From the NCBI GenBank assembly GCA_015978205.1, contig JADWMM010000002.1:98750-162749 (forward strand): DNA of 64,000 nt, read 5' to 3'. The stretch's first letter is position 1. Each line of letters begins with the position of its first letter. Below the pieces are notes generated by a model. It was not told where the DNA came from, made no database searches, and saw only the letters and a list, made by a program, of their open reading frames with translations. The position numbers were made by a program, and so were the translations under genes. This document shows positions 1 through 10,184 of the stretch, piece by piece. The stretch is from Alkaliphilus sp. NP8 (lineage in GTDB: Bacteria > Bacillota > Clostridia > Peptostreptococcales > Natronincolaceae).

Positions 1-1668
1 CGATTCTTCATTAAATGCAGAACCAGTATTTCCAACATCTCTTCCTCCATGGCCAGCATCAATGACTATAAGTTTTTCCCTATATTTAGCTTCCTTGTTA
101 TTCATTTCTAGTATAAAGTCCTTAGATTCTTCAGGTGACATTAACTTATATTCAACTGAATCCTGCAATTCAAGCTTTATATTATATTCATCTCGATTTT
201 CTGTTATATCCATTGTTTTTATAATATGATCATTAACGTTTAAGCTTGCTAGCTCTAATTCAATATCTTCTTTAGGAACAGTTATTTCCATTGTATTAGT
301 TCCTTCTTGTCTACTTAAACTATATCTAGTAACAGTACTTCCCTTAAATGTTAACCTGGAAGTCGTCCATCCTAATTCTTCATATTTTATTGTTTTTAAA
401 GGTTCACCTTCTAAATGTAAATATAGCTTATTATCTTTTTCTTCTATATACACTTCTTCATAACCACTATCTTCTTTAATATCTACTACTATACGAACTG
501 ATTCTTCATCTTCTGATGATTTTTGAGAAATTCTAATTGCATTTGCAATTTTTCCATCTACATTTATTTTACTTGTACTAAAACTTTTAGCTAGAGCTAC
601 ATCCTTTATATCTACTACTAAACGATCCGGATCAGTAAGTTCCATTACATCATAGTTAGAAACTGAATCTCCTTCTATAATAATAACTTCCTTAGCATTC
701 ATATTTTCTTTTCTTATATTACGTATATAGCTATTAAAATCTATAACGATTTCGCTATTTTTTTCATCAAAGCTTACTTCGTGCTCTGTTAAATTATCTA
801 ATTCCATTACAATTCGTGTTACATATGGATCCTTCTGAAATTGAGATAATCTAAGTCCTTCTAAAATATTAACATCATCAGTGTTTATATTTAAAGTTCC
901 ATTAAATTCTATCTCGTCCTCATCTTTATAATCAAATTCTGCATTATTTAAATCTATTACTAATCTTTCAGGATTTACTAATTTAAACTCTTTATAATCA
1001 ACTTCTTGTGATGTTTTTATACGAATTTGTGGTGTAGCACCCTTCATTTCAATATTAACATCTGTAATTTTTGATATATCTTCAATTTCTTCTTTATCTC
1101 CCGGCTTATCTTCTGGTTCAGGTATTTCTTCAACCTTTTCAGGAGATTCTAACACTGCAGTTCTAGTATCGTTATCCCAACCTACATCAAACCCTAATTC
1201 TTCTGCAAAGAAACGAACCGGCACCATAGTTCTACTTATTCTGTTACCATTTAAATCTAATGTAAGAAGTTTGGCTGGTACATCATCTGGTAATCTTTTT
1301 TCTTCTCCATTAACAATAGCAATAGGACTATCAATTTTCAAAGTAATCTCTTTATCCTTAGTTGTAACTTTTACTTCATATTTTTCTTGATCCCATTCAA
1401 TATCTGCATTTAATACATCTTCAGCATGTTCTACAATCATTCTTAATGGTATTAAAGTTCTTCCTTGATTATTTAATACATACATTACAGGAGGCACGTC
1501 TTCGGACTCTATTCTATCTCCATCAATCTTTAAATTTAATACTTCAAAATTTCTTCCTCTACCGTCTTCCGCTAGTAAAATCTTGTTCAAAGATTTGTTA
1601 CCAAAAGAAACAGTAATTGAGGTTATAATAATCATTAGCGTTAAAAATACTGAAATTATTCTCCTCAT
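1..1668 (-). CDS. N-acetylmuramoyl-L-alanine amidase with N-terminal copper-amine-oxidase-like/stalk and AMIN-like domains (3' end truncated by window edge)
   Basis: Own translation of minus strand: starts MRRIISVFLTLMIIITSITVSFGNKSLNKILLAEDGRGRNFEVLNLKIDGDRIESEDVPPVMYVLNNQGRTLIPLRM (signal peptide + stalk domain); near the window edge reads IVIDAGHGGRDVGNTGSAFNEE, an Amidase_3 motif. RBS ggaggaaaac upstream of the ATG at 1668. Confidence 0.85.
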   Translation of the reverse strand, partial: MRRIISVFLTLMIIITSITVSFGNKSLNKILLAEDGRGRNFEVLNLKIDGDRIESEDVPPVMYVLNNQGRTLIPLRMIVEHAEDVLNADIEWDQEKYEVKVTTKDKEITLKIDSPIAIVNGEEKRLPDDVPAKLLTLDLNGNRISRTMVPVRFFAEELGFDVGWDNDTRTAVLESPEKVEEIPEPEDKPGDKEEIEDISKITDVNIEMKGATPQIRIKTSQEVDYKEFKLVNPERLVIDLNNAEFDYKDEDEIEFNGTLNINTDDVNILEGLRLSQFQKDPYVTRIVMELDNLTEHEVSFDEKNSEIVIDFNSYIRNIRKENMNAKEVIIIEGDSVSNYDVMELTDPDRLVVDIKDVALAKSFSTSKINVDGKIANAIRISQKSSEDEESVRIVVDIKEDSGYEEVYIEEKDNKLYLHLEGEPLKTIKYEELGWTTSRLTFKGSTVTRYSLSRQEGTNTMEITVPKEDIELELASLNVNDHIIKTMDITENRDEYNIKLELQDSVEYKLMSPEESKDFILEMNNKEAKYREKLIVIDAGHGGRDVGNTGSAFNEES

Positions 1669-1837
1669 TCGTTTTCCTCCTATTTTTTACATTCATCCCA
1701 TATAACAGTGTGCAATTATGTCGTTTATTATTTCCTTACTTCTATTTATATCACTTTATAAAATCTTATGTCAACGAATCTGAGAATTTGTAACTAAGAT
1801 GTAATATAAGCTTAAAATCTCAAGTGTTCAAAATAAA

Positions 1838-1883
1838 AAAATACTAATCAATTGATATAGAAAACTTCAATTGTTAGTATTTT
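1838..1883 (-). terminator. Intrinsic terminator (AATACTAATCAATTG / CAATTGTTAGTATT stem)
   Basis: Inverted repeat with flanking A/T tracts downstream of the 1912..2895 gene. Confidence 0.65.
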
Positions 1884-1911
1884 TATTTTATATAAAACTA
1901 TATATATCATA

Positions 1912-2895
1912 TTAAATTGCTTTATATAGTTCGTCTACATCTGGTGGGGCTAATTCCTTAACTTTATTTTTACTTATAATTTTTTTATCTTTTTCCACTA
2001 TTTTTCCTATTTCTGTAATCTGTAGACCTTCGCTTTTAAAAGTATTTATTAAAACATCTTTTTTATCTTTAGAAGCAGTAATAACCATAACTCCACTAGA
2101 AATTAGCCTCATAGGATTAATAGATAAAACTTCACAGATTTTCTTTGTTTCTTCTCTTATTTTTATATTATCTTCATATATTTCTACACCCAATCCAGAG
2201 ACTTCTGCTATTTCCCACAGAGCTCCAAATATTCCTCCTTCTGTTACATCATGCATACTATTAACACCTATACTACCTGCTAATACTCCTTCTTTTACCA
2301 CACTTATATCTTTTGAAAATCCCTGTGCAGCTTTAATTATTTCGTAGTCTATTTTATTCTTTAATTTTTCCTCTAAGTCTGCAGCTATTATAGATACACC
2401 TTCTAGTCCTACGTGTTTAGTCATAAAAACTACATCGCCTAGCTTAGCTCCTTTAGAAAGCACTAAATTCTCTTTAACTTGTCTTCCTATAGCTGTAGTG
2501 CTTATTATCATTTTATTTACAGCATCTGTAATCTCAGTATGACCACCAATTATCTCCACATTAATAGAAGCAGCTGCTTTATTCGCCTCTGCCATAACGT
2601 ACCTTAAATCTTCTTTTGTTGTATTAGGCGGCGCCATAATAGTTAACATTATTCCGATAGGTTCTACTCCATTAGATGCTATATCGTTGCAAGAAATATG
2701 TATTGCTAAACTACCTATATCTTTAACTGCTCCTGTTATTGGATCTGTACTCATTACAGAAACATAGTCTCCAAAATCTATTACTGCACAATCTTCTCCA
2801 ATATTCGGCCTAACTAAAACTTCTTCACGTTTATGTTTAATATTAGAAAAAATTACTTCTTTTAATACTTCTGTTGGTACTTTGCCTATTTTCAT
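1912..2895 (-). CDS. AIR synthase-related / HypE-like protein
   Basis: MKIGKVPTEVLKEVIFSNIKHKREEVLVRPNIGEDCAVIDFG resembles the HypE/ThiL/PurM superfamily N-terminus; start trimmed to ATG at 2895 behind a GGGGGAA RBS. Confidence 0.7.
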   Translation of the reverse strand: MKIGKVPTEVLKEVIFSNIKHKREEVLVRPNIGEDCAVIDFGDYVSVMSTDPITGAVKDIGSLAIHISCNDIASNGVEPIGIMLTIMAPPNTTKEDLRYVMAEANKAAASINVEIIGGHTEITDAVNKMIISTTAIGRQVKENLVLSKGAKLGDVVFMTKHVGLEGVSIIAADLEEKLKNKIDYEIIKAAQGFSKDISVVKEGVLAGSIGVNSMHDVTEGGIFGALWEIAEVSGLGVEIYEDNIKIREETKKICEVLSINPMRLISSGVMVITASKDKKDVLINTFKSEGLQITEIGKIVEKDKKIISKNKVKELAPPDVDELYKAI

Positions 2896-2947
2896 GATGT
2901 ATTCCCCCAACTTCCTTGCGTTATATAAAACATTATATCACAAAACG

Positions 2948-3538
2948 TTATGTGTCTAAACAAAATACCCTTTTCCACTTGTCGAATTCCATTACTTTAT
3001 GGTCTGAAACTATGTATAGTACTTCTATATCTTCAGGTTTAACAGAATGCAAAATTAAAACCTCTGCATCGTAATTATTTTTTAAATCTATACGTTTGCT
3101 TAGGTTTTCTTTAAAGCTTAAAGATGTTCGCCAATATTCTTTTATTAAATTTTTACCATTTGTGTCTATATATTTTTTAGCTCCTTTTAAAGCATCTATT
3201 TCTTTTAAAATAAAAGGTTCATATATTTCATTTGCTTTACTTTCATTGGCTATCCAACATTTAGATGGATCTACTTTTAAAGCCATTACTACTGTATGAG
3301 AATGAAAATTAGGTTTTTCACGATAATTCATAGTTGCAAATATAGCTTTTTTTCTTTCTACCCAAGAAGGTATATTATCTGGCTTTAAATTGTCTATAAA
3401 ATTATGAAAATTACAGTATTTATTTTCATAAGTCACTTTATCATTATATTTTATTCCTTCATACAAAATATTTTTCAAATCATTAATAGGAGCTATATGA
3501 TAAACTCTTTTTGTTTTTGAATAATCATCAAAATACAT
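2948..3538 (-). CDS. DarT-like (ADP-ribosyltransferase-fold) protein
   Basis: N-terminal RVYHIAPINDLKNILYEGI resembles DarT-type YHxT/AxIxNLxxIL; C-terminal DAEVLILHSVKPEDI resembles the DarT catalytic-Glu segment (xAExLVxxSVPxEx). RBS aggagg upstream. Confidence 0.5.
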   Translation of the reverse strand: MYFDDYSKTKRVYHIAPINDLKNILYEGIKYNDKVTYENKYCNFHNFIDNLKPDNIPSWVERKKAIFATMNYREKPNFHSHTVVMALKVDPSKCWIANESKANEIYEPFILKEIDALKGAKKYIDTNGKNLIKEYWRTSLSFKENLSKRIDLKNNYDAEVLILHSVKPEDIEVLYIVSDHKVMEFDKWKRVFCLDT

Positions 3539-3680
3539 AATATTCCTCCTTTATTCGTAAATTATTAGAGTTATATGTAACAAAAGTAGTAATTAAAAGT
3601 ATTTTTTTATTAAATAACAATAATTACATAACATTATAAACTGTATTTCAGACACAATATATATATAGGAGGTGTTTTTT

Positions 3681-3854
3681 GTGAATATGATTCAATGCGT
3701 TAATCCTTGTCTTTATGAAAAGGATGGTGAATGTACTTTAACCCATGTAACCTCAGTATCAAATGATCAATCAACCTCTGTAGATAAAGGTTGTGCTTAT
3801 TTCAGAAATAAGAAAGCTGGTGAGAGAAAAAAATCTAATATTACTTATTATTAG
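3681..3854 (+). CDS. Small cysteine-containing protein (VNMIQCVNPCLYEKDGECTLTHV...CAYFRNKK)
   Basis: RBS aggaggtg at 3667-3674 followed by GTG at 3681; four Cys in a C-x3-C-x7-C...C pattern. Confidence 0.55.
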   Translation: MNMIQCVNPCLYEKDGECTLTHVTSVSNDQSTSVDKGCAYFRNKKAGERKKSNITYY

Positions 3855-3901
3855 TATTTTTATACTTATTTATGTTAAATTTTAAATTTAGACTTCTAAA
3901 A

Positions 3902-3940
3902 AATAAAGCTCATCAGTATAATATACTGATGAGCTTTATT
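3902..3940. terminator. Bidirectional terminator between convergent genes
   Basis: AATAAAGCTCATCAGTATA / TATACTGATGAGCTTTATT near-perfect hairpin. Confidence 0.85.
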
Positions 3941-3948
3941 TTATTAAA

Positions 3949-5340
3949 TTAAATCAAAAACATAGCTACAATAGTAGTTACAACTAACCCTATTAATACA
4001 GGAATTATATTTCTACGTGCTAATTCCATAGGTGATACATTACATATAGCAGCTGCAGGAATTAATCCCCACGGAACTACTGTTCCACCACCTATCCAAA
4101 TAGAACCTATTTGACCTAAAGCTGCTAAAACAGCTATGCTTCCATTTACTGCTGTACCAAATATTTTGGCTACGGCTCCAGCTAAGTTTAAACCTGAAAA
4201 ACCAGATCCATCAAGACCAGTAAGACTACCTATGGTTATTTCCATAGCTGCTACTGTCGGTTTGTTCATAGGAGCTACTGCTGCTAAAGCAGTACCAAGA
4301 TCAGATAATACACCTTGCGAACCTACTGGCAATGCTCCATCCCCCATTACCTGTGTAAAAGATCCCATATCTCCCATATAGAAAAATGCTGCAATTGGAA
4401 TAATAGGTCCAAATATTTCTATACTGAATATAAAACCAGATTTAATATAATCTGTAATTTTCTCTAAAGCTTTAGATTTATGCTCTAAAAAGCATAATAT
4501 TACAAGTATTAAAACTGCTGTTCCACCTATTAAAGCAGTTGCATCTCCACCTGTTAAGCCTAATTTAAACATAGCTATAATATTTAATGCAAATGCAATT
4601 GGTACTATTCCAGCTGCTACTCTAGCTACAGGACTTATTTCCTTTTCATCTGATATAGCTTCTTCTAAAGTTGTTCTTTTAACTTCTAATTTTCCATTTC
4701 TCATATCTCTTTTTAACATAATATAAGCTATAGAAATAGTAACTACTGCCATAGTAATAAATAAAATAGTTCCTTGACTTATAAGCTCCGCTACTTCTAT
4801 ACCTGCTGAACTTGCAGTTATTGTAGGTGCTCCCTGAATAACATAGTCACTAGATAATGCTAATCCATGCCCGAATAAATTAATAGCTACAGCTACACCT
4901 ATAGCAGGTAACCCTACTTTTAATGCTACTGGTAAAAGTACTGCCCCTACTAAAGCAGTTGCTGGAGATGGCCAGAAAAACCATGATATTAAAAGCATTA
5001 CTACTCCCGTAAACCAAAAAGCTTGCCCTGGTGTTTTTATTAATTTTACTAATGGTCTAATCATAAGTTGATTTGCGCCTAAGTCTTCTAATAGTCTGGA
5101 CATAGATACTATTACAGAAATAATAAATATAATTCCTAATAGCTCCACACCTGCTACTACGAAAGCATTAAAGATTCCTCCTGCTGATCCTACAATCCCT
5201 TTTCCTGCTGCTAACCCCATTAGAAATATCCCTATAATACAGGGTATTAGCGTGTCTCTTCTCATAATCATTACTGCTAAAACAATTACAACCACTATTA
5301 CATAAATCCAATGCACTAAGGTTAACTCAACCATAGTCAT
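3949..5340 (-). CDS. Polytopic membrane permease (GntP/ion-transporter superfamily-like)
   Basis: 463 aa with many hydrophobic segments; FWPSPATALVGAVLLPVALKVGLP and GHGLALSSDYVIQGAPTITASSAG typical of anion-symporter-type permeases; specific family uncertain. Confidence 0.45.
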   Translation of the reverse strand: MTMVELTLVHWIYVIVVVIVLAVMIMRRDTLIPCIIGIFLMGLAAGKGIVGSAGGIFNAFVVAGVELLGIIFIISVIVSMSRLLEDLGANQLMIRPLVKLIKTPGQAFWFTGVVMLLISWFFWPSPATALVGAVLLPVALKVGLPAIGVAVAINLFGHGLALSSDYVIQGAPTITASSAGIEVAELISQGTILFITMAVVTISIAYIMLKRDMRNGKLEVKRTTLEEAISDEKEISPVARVAAGIVPIAFALNIIAMFKLGLTGGDATALIGGTAVLILVILCFLEHKSKALEKITDYIKSGFIFSIEIFGPIIPIAAFFYMGDMGSFTQVMGDGALPVGSQGVLSDLGTALAAVAPMNKPTVAAMEITIGSLTGLDGSGFSGLNLAGAVAKIFGTAVNGSIAVLAALGQIGSIWIGGGTVVPWGLIPAAAICNVSPMELARRNIIPVLIGLVVTTIVAMFLI

Positions 5341-5420
5341 CCTCCTTTCAAATTTTGAGTTTCTTAAAGTCCAGACTAAATCCGATCAAATCTCAGTTTT
5401 AATATAATTGGATATAAAAA

Positions 5421-5460
5421 ATATCCCTATCTAATTCATAATATGAATAAATAGGGATAT
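5421..5460 (-). terminator. Terminator downstream of gatB
   Basis: ATATCCCTAT ... ATAGGGATAT inverted repeat. Confidence 0.6.
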
Positions 5461-5491
5461 AGTGATTGCAATTACTTTGTTTTATTTTTAT

Positions 5492-6910
5492 TTAATTTAA
5501 TAGTTTTTGTAACACTTTATTTATTAGTTTAGGATTACCTTTACCTTTAAAAGCTTTCATGCTCTGTCCTACTAAATATCCAAAAGCTTTGTCTTTACCA
5601 TTTTTATAATCCTCTATAGATTGAGGATTTCTATGTAATACTTCTTTAATTACCTTTTCAATAGCATCCATATCATCTATCTGTATTAAACCTTTGTTTT
5701 GTGCTATTTGTTCAGGCTTACCTCCATTTTCAAACATTTCATAAAAAATTTTTTTGCCAGCAGAATTACTTATTATACCTTCGTTTATTAAATTTAATAA
5801 TTTACCAAAGTTTTTAGGAGTAAGTTTTACAGCACTTAACTCTACATCACATTCCTTTAAACGTCTTAAAAGTTCTGTCATAATCCAGTTACTTACTTTT
5901 TTAGGGTTATTAGAATAACTTAATGTTTCCTCAAAAAAACTAGCTAACTCTAAAGAGCCTGTTAATACTTCTATGTCATACTCTGGTAGTTTAAATTCTT
6001 CAAGCCATCTATTCTTTTTATCTTTTGGAAGTTCTGGCAATTCTTCTTTTATTTTATTTATTTCTTCTTCACTAAGTACAACACGTAGAATATCTGGCTC
6101 TGGAAAATATCTATAGTCCTCTTCAGTATCTTTTAATCTCATAACTTGTGTTTGTTTTTCTACTTCATCCCATCTTCTAGTTTCTTTTACAGTGTTTTTT
6201 TGTTCTTTAAGGAGCAATTTATGTCTATTTTCTTCAAACTCTATTGCGCTAACTACAGCTTTAAAAGAGTTTAAGTTTTTTAATTCTGTTATATTAGATC
6301 TAGTTTTCTTCTCTTCATCTTCTATATTAATATTTACATCACAACGTAAAGATCCTTCTTCCATCTTTACATCTGATATTCCAATATACCGTAAAATATC
6401 TCTTAAGCTTTCTAAAAACTCTTTAGTTTCCTCCCCACTATTTAAATCAGGTTCTGTAACTATTTCTATTAAAGGTACTCCACTTCGATTATAATCTAGT
6501 AGTGTTATATTCTGGCTATTATATAAAGATTTTCCCGTATCTTCTTCTATATGAATTCTCTTTATACCAATCTCTTTTTTGTTTTTTCCTTCTCCTATTT
6601 CTACAAACCCATTCTGGCATAAAGGACTATAATATTGAGTAATCTGATACCCTTTTACTAAGTCTGGATAAAAATAATTTTTTCTATCCATTATACTTTC
6701 TTTAGCAATATTACAATTTAGAGCAAGTCCTGCTTTAACTGCATAGTCCACTACTTTCTTATTGAGTACTGGAAGTGTACCTGGCATTCCTAAACAAACA
6801 GGACAACATCTAGTATTTGCAATACCCCCAAAATCTACTTTGCACCCACAAAATATTTTAGATTTAGTTGAAAGCTCAACATGAATTTCAAGTCCTATTA
6901 TAGTTTTCAT
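5492..6910 (-). CDS. gatB: Aspartyl/glutamyl-tRNA amidotransferase subunit B
   Basis: MKTIIGLEIHVELSTKSKIFCGC..CPVCLGMPGTLPVLN signature; order gatC-gatA-gatB. Start trimmed to the MKTIIG Met. Confidence 0.97.
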   Translation of the reverse strand: MKTIIGLEIHVELSTKSKIFCGCKVDFGGIANTRCCPVCLGMPGTLPVLNKKVVDYAVKAGLALNCNIAKESIMDRKNYFYPDLVKGYQITQYYSPLCQNGFVEIGEGKNKKEIGIKRIHIEEDTGKSLYNSQNITLLDYNRSGVPLIEIVTEPDLNSGEETKEFLESLRDILRYIGISDVKMEEGSLRCDVNINIEDEEKKTRSNITELKNLNSFKAVVSAIEFEENRHKLLLKEQKNTVKETRRWDEVEKQTQVMRLKDTEEDYRYFPEPDILRVVLSEEEINKIKEELPELPKDKKNRWLEEFKLPEYDIEVLTGSLELASFFEETLSYSNNPKKVSNWIMTELLRRLKECDVELSAVKLTPKNFGKLLNLINEGIISNSAGKKIFYEMFENGGKPEQIAQNKGLIQIDDMDAIEKVIKEVLHRNPQSIEDYKNGKDKAFGYLVGQSMKAFKGKGNPKLINKVLQKLLN

Positions 6911-6930
6911 ATCTATTCTCACCTACCTTA

Positions 6931-8397
6931 CTATGTACTTAATATATTATTTAGATTAATTGCTTTTTCAAAGGCTCTAGCTGCTCTTAAAAGAGTTTTT
7001 TCATCAAAGGCCCTTCCTATTAACTGCATGCCTATAGGTAGTCCTTTATCAAAGTCACAAGGAACTGATAAAGCAGGAATACCAGCTAAATTTGCAGCAG
7101 CAACATAACCATCTAGCTTTTTCTTTGTAGTAGTACTCTCCTGGTTAGTTCCTATTTCTAAAGCAGTAGTTGCTACAGTAGGAGTTAGGATAATATCATA
7201 ATTCGAAAAAACATTATTAAAATCAGCTTTAATTAATTTTCTAGTATAATCAGCTTTTTTATAATATTTTTCATAGTTATCCTTACTTAACCAATATGTA
7301 CCTTTCATAATTCTTTTTTTAACTTCAGATCCAAAACCTTCACTTCTACTAGATTTAACAAAGCTTTCTATATCCTTATAATTAAAACTTCTGTGTCCAT
7401 ATCTAATTCCATCGAAACGAGCAAAATTAAGACTTATTTCAGCTTCACTTATTATGCCATAAGTCGCCATTACATATTTTGTACTGCTTAATGATACTTC
7501 CTTGCAAACTGCACCTAAGTCTTTAAATACTTCTGCTGTTTTTAATACTGATTTCTTAACGGTATCACTTACATCTTCATCAAAGTATTCTTTAGGTATA
7601 GCAACCTTTAGCCCTTTAACTCCATCATTTATTCCATTTAAATAATCTACTTTATCTTTATTAATAGAGGTTCCATCACTTGAATCGTACCCAGCTATAG
7701 CATTTAAAACTAATGCTGCATCTTTTACATTCCTAGTAATTGGTCCTATACTATCTAAAGAGCTGGCCATAGCTATTAATCCATATCTAGATACTAGTCC
7801 ATATGTAGTTTTTAACCCTACTAGTCCACAAAAAGATGCTGGCTGTCTAATAGAACCTCCTGTGTCGCTTCCTAATGTAAAAGCTGCTTCACCAGCAGCT
7901 ACAGCAGCTGCCGAGCCTCCACTTGAGCCTCCTGGAATTTTGTTTATGTCCCAAGGGTTTTTAGTATGCTTATAAAAAGATGTTTCTGTAGAGGAGCCCA
8001 TAGCAAATTCGTCCATATTAGTTTTACCTAGCATTATTCCGCCTTCTGATAAAAGTTTTTCATATACCATTGCATTATATGGAGGGGTGAAGTTTTCTAG
8101 CATTTTAGATCCACAACTTGTCAATATTCCTTCAGTACAAATATTGTCTTTAATAGCCATAGGTACTCCGCCTAATACACCTATTGATTCATTGTTATTA
8201 ATCTTTTTATCTATGTCTTTAGCTTTTTCAATAGCTATATCCTCTGTTATAGTTATGTATGAATTTACTTTATTTTCAACACTATTTATTCTATTTAAAT
8301 TAGCTTCAACTATTTCTATAGCCTTTACTTCTCTGTTTTCTAGTTTGTTTTTTATTTCATGTATACTAAGATTATAAATTTTCAGTTTTAACACCAC
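6931..8397 (-). CDS. gatA: Aspartyl/glutamyl-tRNA amidotransferase subunit A
   Basis: Amidase signature GGSSGGSAAAVAAGEAAFTLGSDTGGSIRQPA. Confidence 0.97.
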   Translation of the reverse strand: MVLKLKIYNLSIHEIKNKLENREVKAIEIVEANLNRINSVENKVNSYITITEDIAIEKAKDIDKKINNNESIGVLGGVPMAIKDNICTEGILTSCGSKMLENFTPPYNAMVYEKLLSEGGIMLGKTNMDEFAMGSSTETSFYKHTKNPWDINKIPGGSSGGSAAAVAAGEAAFTLGSDTGGSIRQPASFCGLVGLKTTYGLVSRYGLIAMASSLDSIGPITRNVKDAALVLNAIAGYDSSDGTSINKDKVDYLNGINDGVKGLKVAIPKEYFDEDVSDTVKKSVLKTAEVFKDLGAVCKEVSLSSTKYVMATYGIISEAEISLNFARFDGIRYGHRSFNYKDIESFVKSSRSEGFGSEVKKRIMKGTYWLSKDNYEKYYKKADYTRKLIKADFNNVFSNYDIILTPTVATTALEIGTNQESTTTKKKLDGYVAAANLAGIPALSVPCDFDKGLPIGMQLIGRAFDEKTLLRAARAFEKAINLNNILST

Positions 8398-8406
8398 CTG
8401 TTTTTA

Positions 8407-8673
8407 TTATCCTATTTTAAAATAATTACTTTCTCTATTACCTGCATTTTTAAGAAGTTTTTCTGTATTAAAAGACTTCTTTATTTTATCATCTCTTAAA
8501 ATAGCTTTATTCTCACTTGTATAAGTCATTATATTATTATCTATATCTATCTCATTTAAAATTTGAACATTTCTTAAGCTTTCATCTATATATTTCTGAA
8601 TTGATTCCTTGTCAATTTCATTTAACTGAAGCTTTGCAAGGTCTGCAATGTAATCTATATAATTCATATTCAT
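8407..8673 (-). CDS. gatC: Aspartyl/glutamyl-tRNA amidotransferase subunit C
   Basis: 88 aa upstream of gatA; YIADLAKLQLNEIDKESIQKYI. Confidence 0.85.
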   Translation of the reverse strand: MNMNYIDYIADLAKLQLNEIDKESIQKYIDESLRNVQILNEIDIDNNIMTYTSENKAILRDDKIKKSFNTEKLLKNAGNRESNYFKIG

Positions 8674-8843
8674 ATTAATTCCTCCTCGTATAGCTCTTTA
8701 TCTGATTATATATAATATATAGCAATTTTTCCACCTTAGGGCACATAGGTTTATTTATGTTTTTTTACTTCTATTTTAAGTTAAGTTATAATGTGTTAAA
8801 ATATATTAGTAAATTTATATAAAAATATAAAAGGTGGTTGCTT

Positions 8844-9239
8844 ATGAATATAAAAGGAAGTAAAACAGAAAAAAATTTGTGGACGGCCTTTTCTGGGGAA
8901 AGCCAAGCAAGAAATAAATATACATATTTTGCTAAAACAGCACAAGACGAAGGCTATGAAGATATAGCAGCAGCTTTTACACAAGCAGCTTCTCAGGAGG
9001 TTGAACATGCTAAATTAATATTAGAATTTTTAAACGGTATTAAAGATACTAAAACCAATTTAAAGCATTCTATTCAAACTGAAAATTATGAAGCTACAAC
9101 TATGTATAAAGAATATGAAAAAATAGCTTTAGAAGAAGGTTTTCCTGAAATAGCAACTTTTTTTAAAGAAGTATCAAAAATAGAATCAGAGCACGAAAAA
9201 AAGTTTACTAAGCTACTAGAAAGTATGCTAAATAAATAA
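8844..9239 (+). CDS. Rubrerythrin family protein (di-iron domain only)
   Basis: NLWTAFSGESQARNKYTYFAKTAQDEGYEDIAAAFTQAASQEVEHAK ferritin-like motifs; no C-terminal CxxC rubredoxin domain. ATG at 8844 behind AAAGGTGG. Confidence 0.85.
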   Translation: MNIKGSKTEKNLWTAFSGESQARNKYTYFAKTAQDEGYEDIAAAFTQAASQEVEHAKLILEFLNGIKDTKTNLKHSIQTENYEATTMYKEYEKIALEEGFPEIATFFKEVSKIESEHEKKFTKLLESMLNK

Positions 9240-9270
9240 ACCATATCTTAAGTGTTTTTAAAATAAATAA

Positions 9271-9309
9271 AAAAGCAAAGCCTAATAAATTGTATTAGAT
9301 TTTGCTTTT
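9271..9309. terminator. Terminator between convergent genes
   Basis: AAAAGCAAAgCCTAAT ... ATTAGATTTTGCTTTT stem with A/T tracts. Confidence 0.65.
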
Positions 9310-9983
9310 TTTATATAATATAGTCCTGCACTTCCTAATACTACTAAAGAACCTATAAAATAACCTACTATTTTAACAGCAGTATCGTAAAAGAATCCTT
9401 GTGGAAGCATTTGTATAAGTACATCTGTATTTGGATTTAATAACCATAAATCATTATTAAAAAATATAAGATGAAAATATGTAAAATACTTATGAAAATC
9501 TATAGCCATTAATAAAAGTAAAATAGCTAAAAGAGCTATATTTGCAATTGCAGTATATATTAATGTTTTTGAAAAACCTTTCTTCCAATTCTTATCTTTT
9601 TTAACAATAAAGATTAATATTCCGATAATTATTAGAATACTAATATTCCTAATTAACATTCCTACTGTAAATAATTCTTTTACATCTACCATATGTAACT
9701 TTTCTCTATTTCCAAATACTTCTGTTTTTTCTCCTCTAATAATTGCTGTGGTATCTAACTTTTCTCTATTATCTTTTAAATATTTTAAAATATCTTCTGC
9801 TGTATGTTCTAAGTTTTCCATATCCATACCAGTAGCTTCTGTTATATTGTATTTGTCAAAAGAGGTTATGTAATGGTCTAAACTAAAAGATATAAATTCT
9901 GTAAATGTAAATAACAATAATATTGATACCATAATTCCTAATATTACATAGCTTAGTTTTTTTAAAAACCCCAAACGTCCCAC
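9282..9983 (-). CDS. TIGR01906-type integral membrane protein
   Basis: 233 aa, four to five TM segments; HMVDVKELF and FHLIFFNNDLWLLNPNTDVLIQMLPQGFF resemble the TIGR01906 family. Confidence 0.6.
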   Translation of the reverse strand: MGRLGFLKKLSYVILGIMVSILLLFTFTEFISFSLDHYITSFDKYNITEATGMDMENLEHTAEDILKYLKDNREKLDTTAIIRGEKTEVFGNREKLHMVDVKELFTVGMLIRNISILIIIGILIFIVKKDKNWKKGFSKTLIYTAIANIALLAILLLLMAIDFHKYFTYFHLIFFNNDLWLLNPNTDVLIQMLPQGFFYDTAVKIVGYFIGSLVVLGSAGLYYIKKAKSNTIY

Positions 9984-10184
9984 CTCCTTTTATCTTCAAA
10001 ACTATTACATTTCTAAGTTTTTATGTAAAACTATTTTAATTATAGCATTTCTAAAACAGTCATTAAATATTATTATCAGCTATTTTTTATATTAATTTAA
10101 TAAAGCACAGTTTCTATGTTTTTTCATATTATATATTAAACAAAAGATAGCTATAGATCTATAGGTTATAAGGAGGTGAATTCT

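Noticed and set aside
3096-3299. Plus-strand ORF of 67 aa
   Set aside because: Fully antisense to the DarT-like CDS, no RBS, low-complexity translation.
8796-9008. Minus-strand 70-aa Cys/Phe-rich ORF
   Set aside because: Antisense to rubrerythrin; no RBS; rubrerythrin is clearly the real gene.
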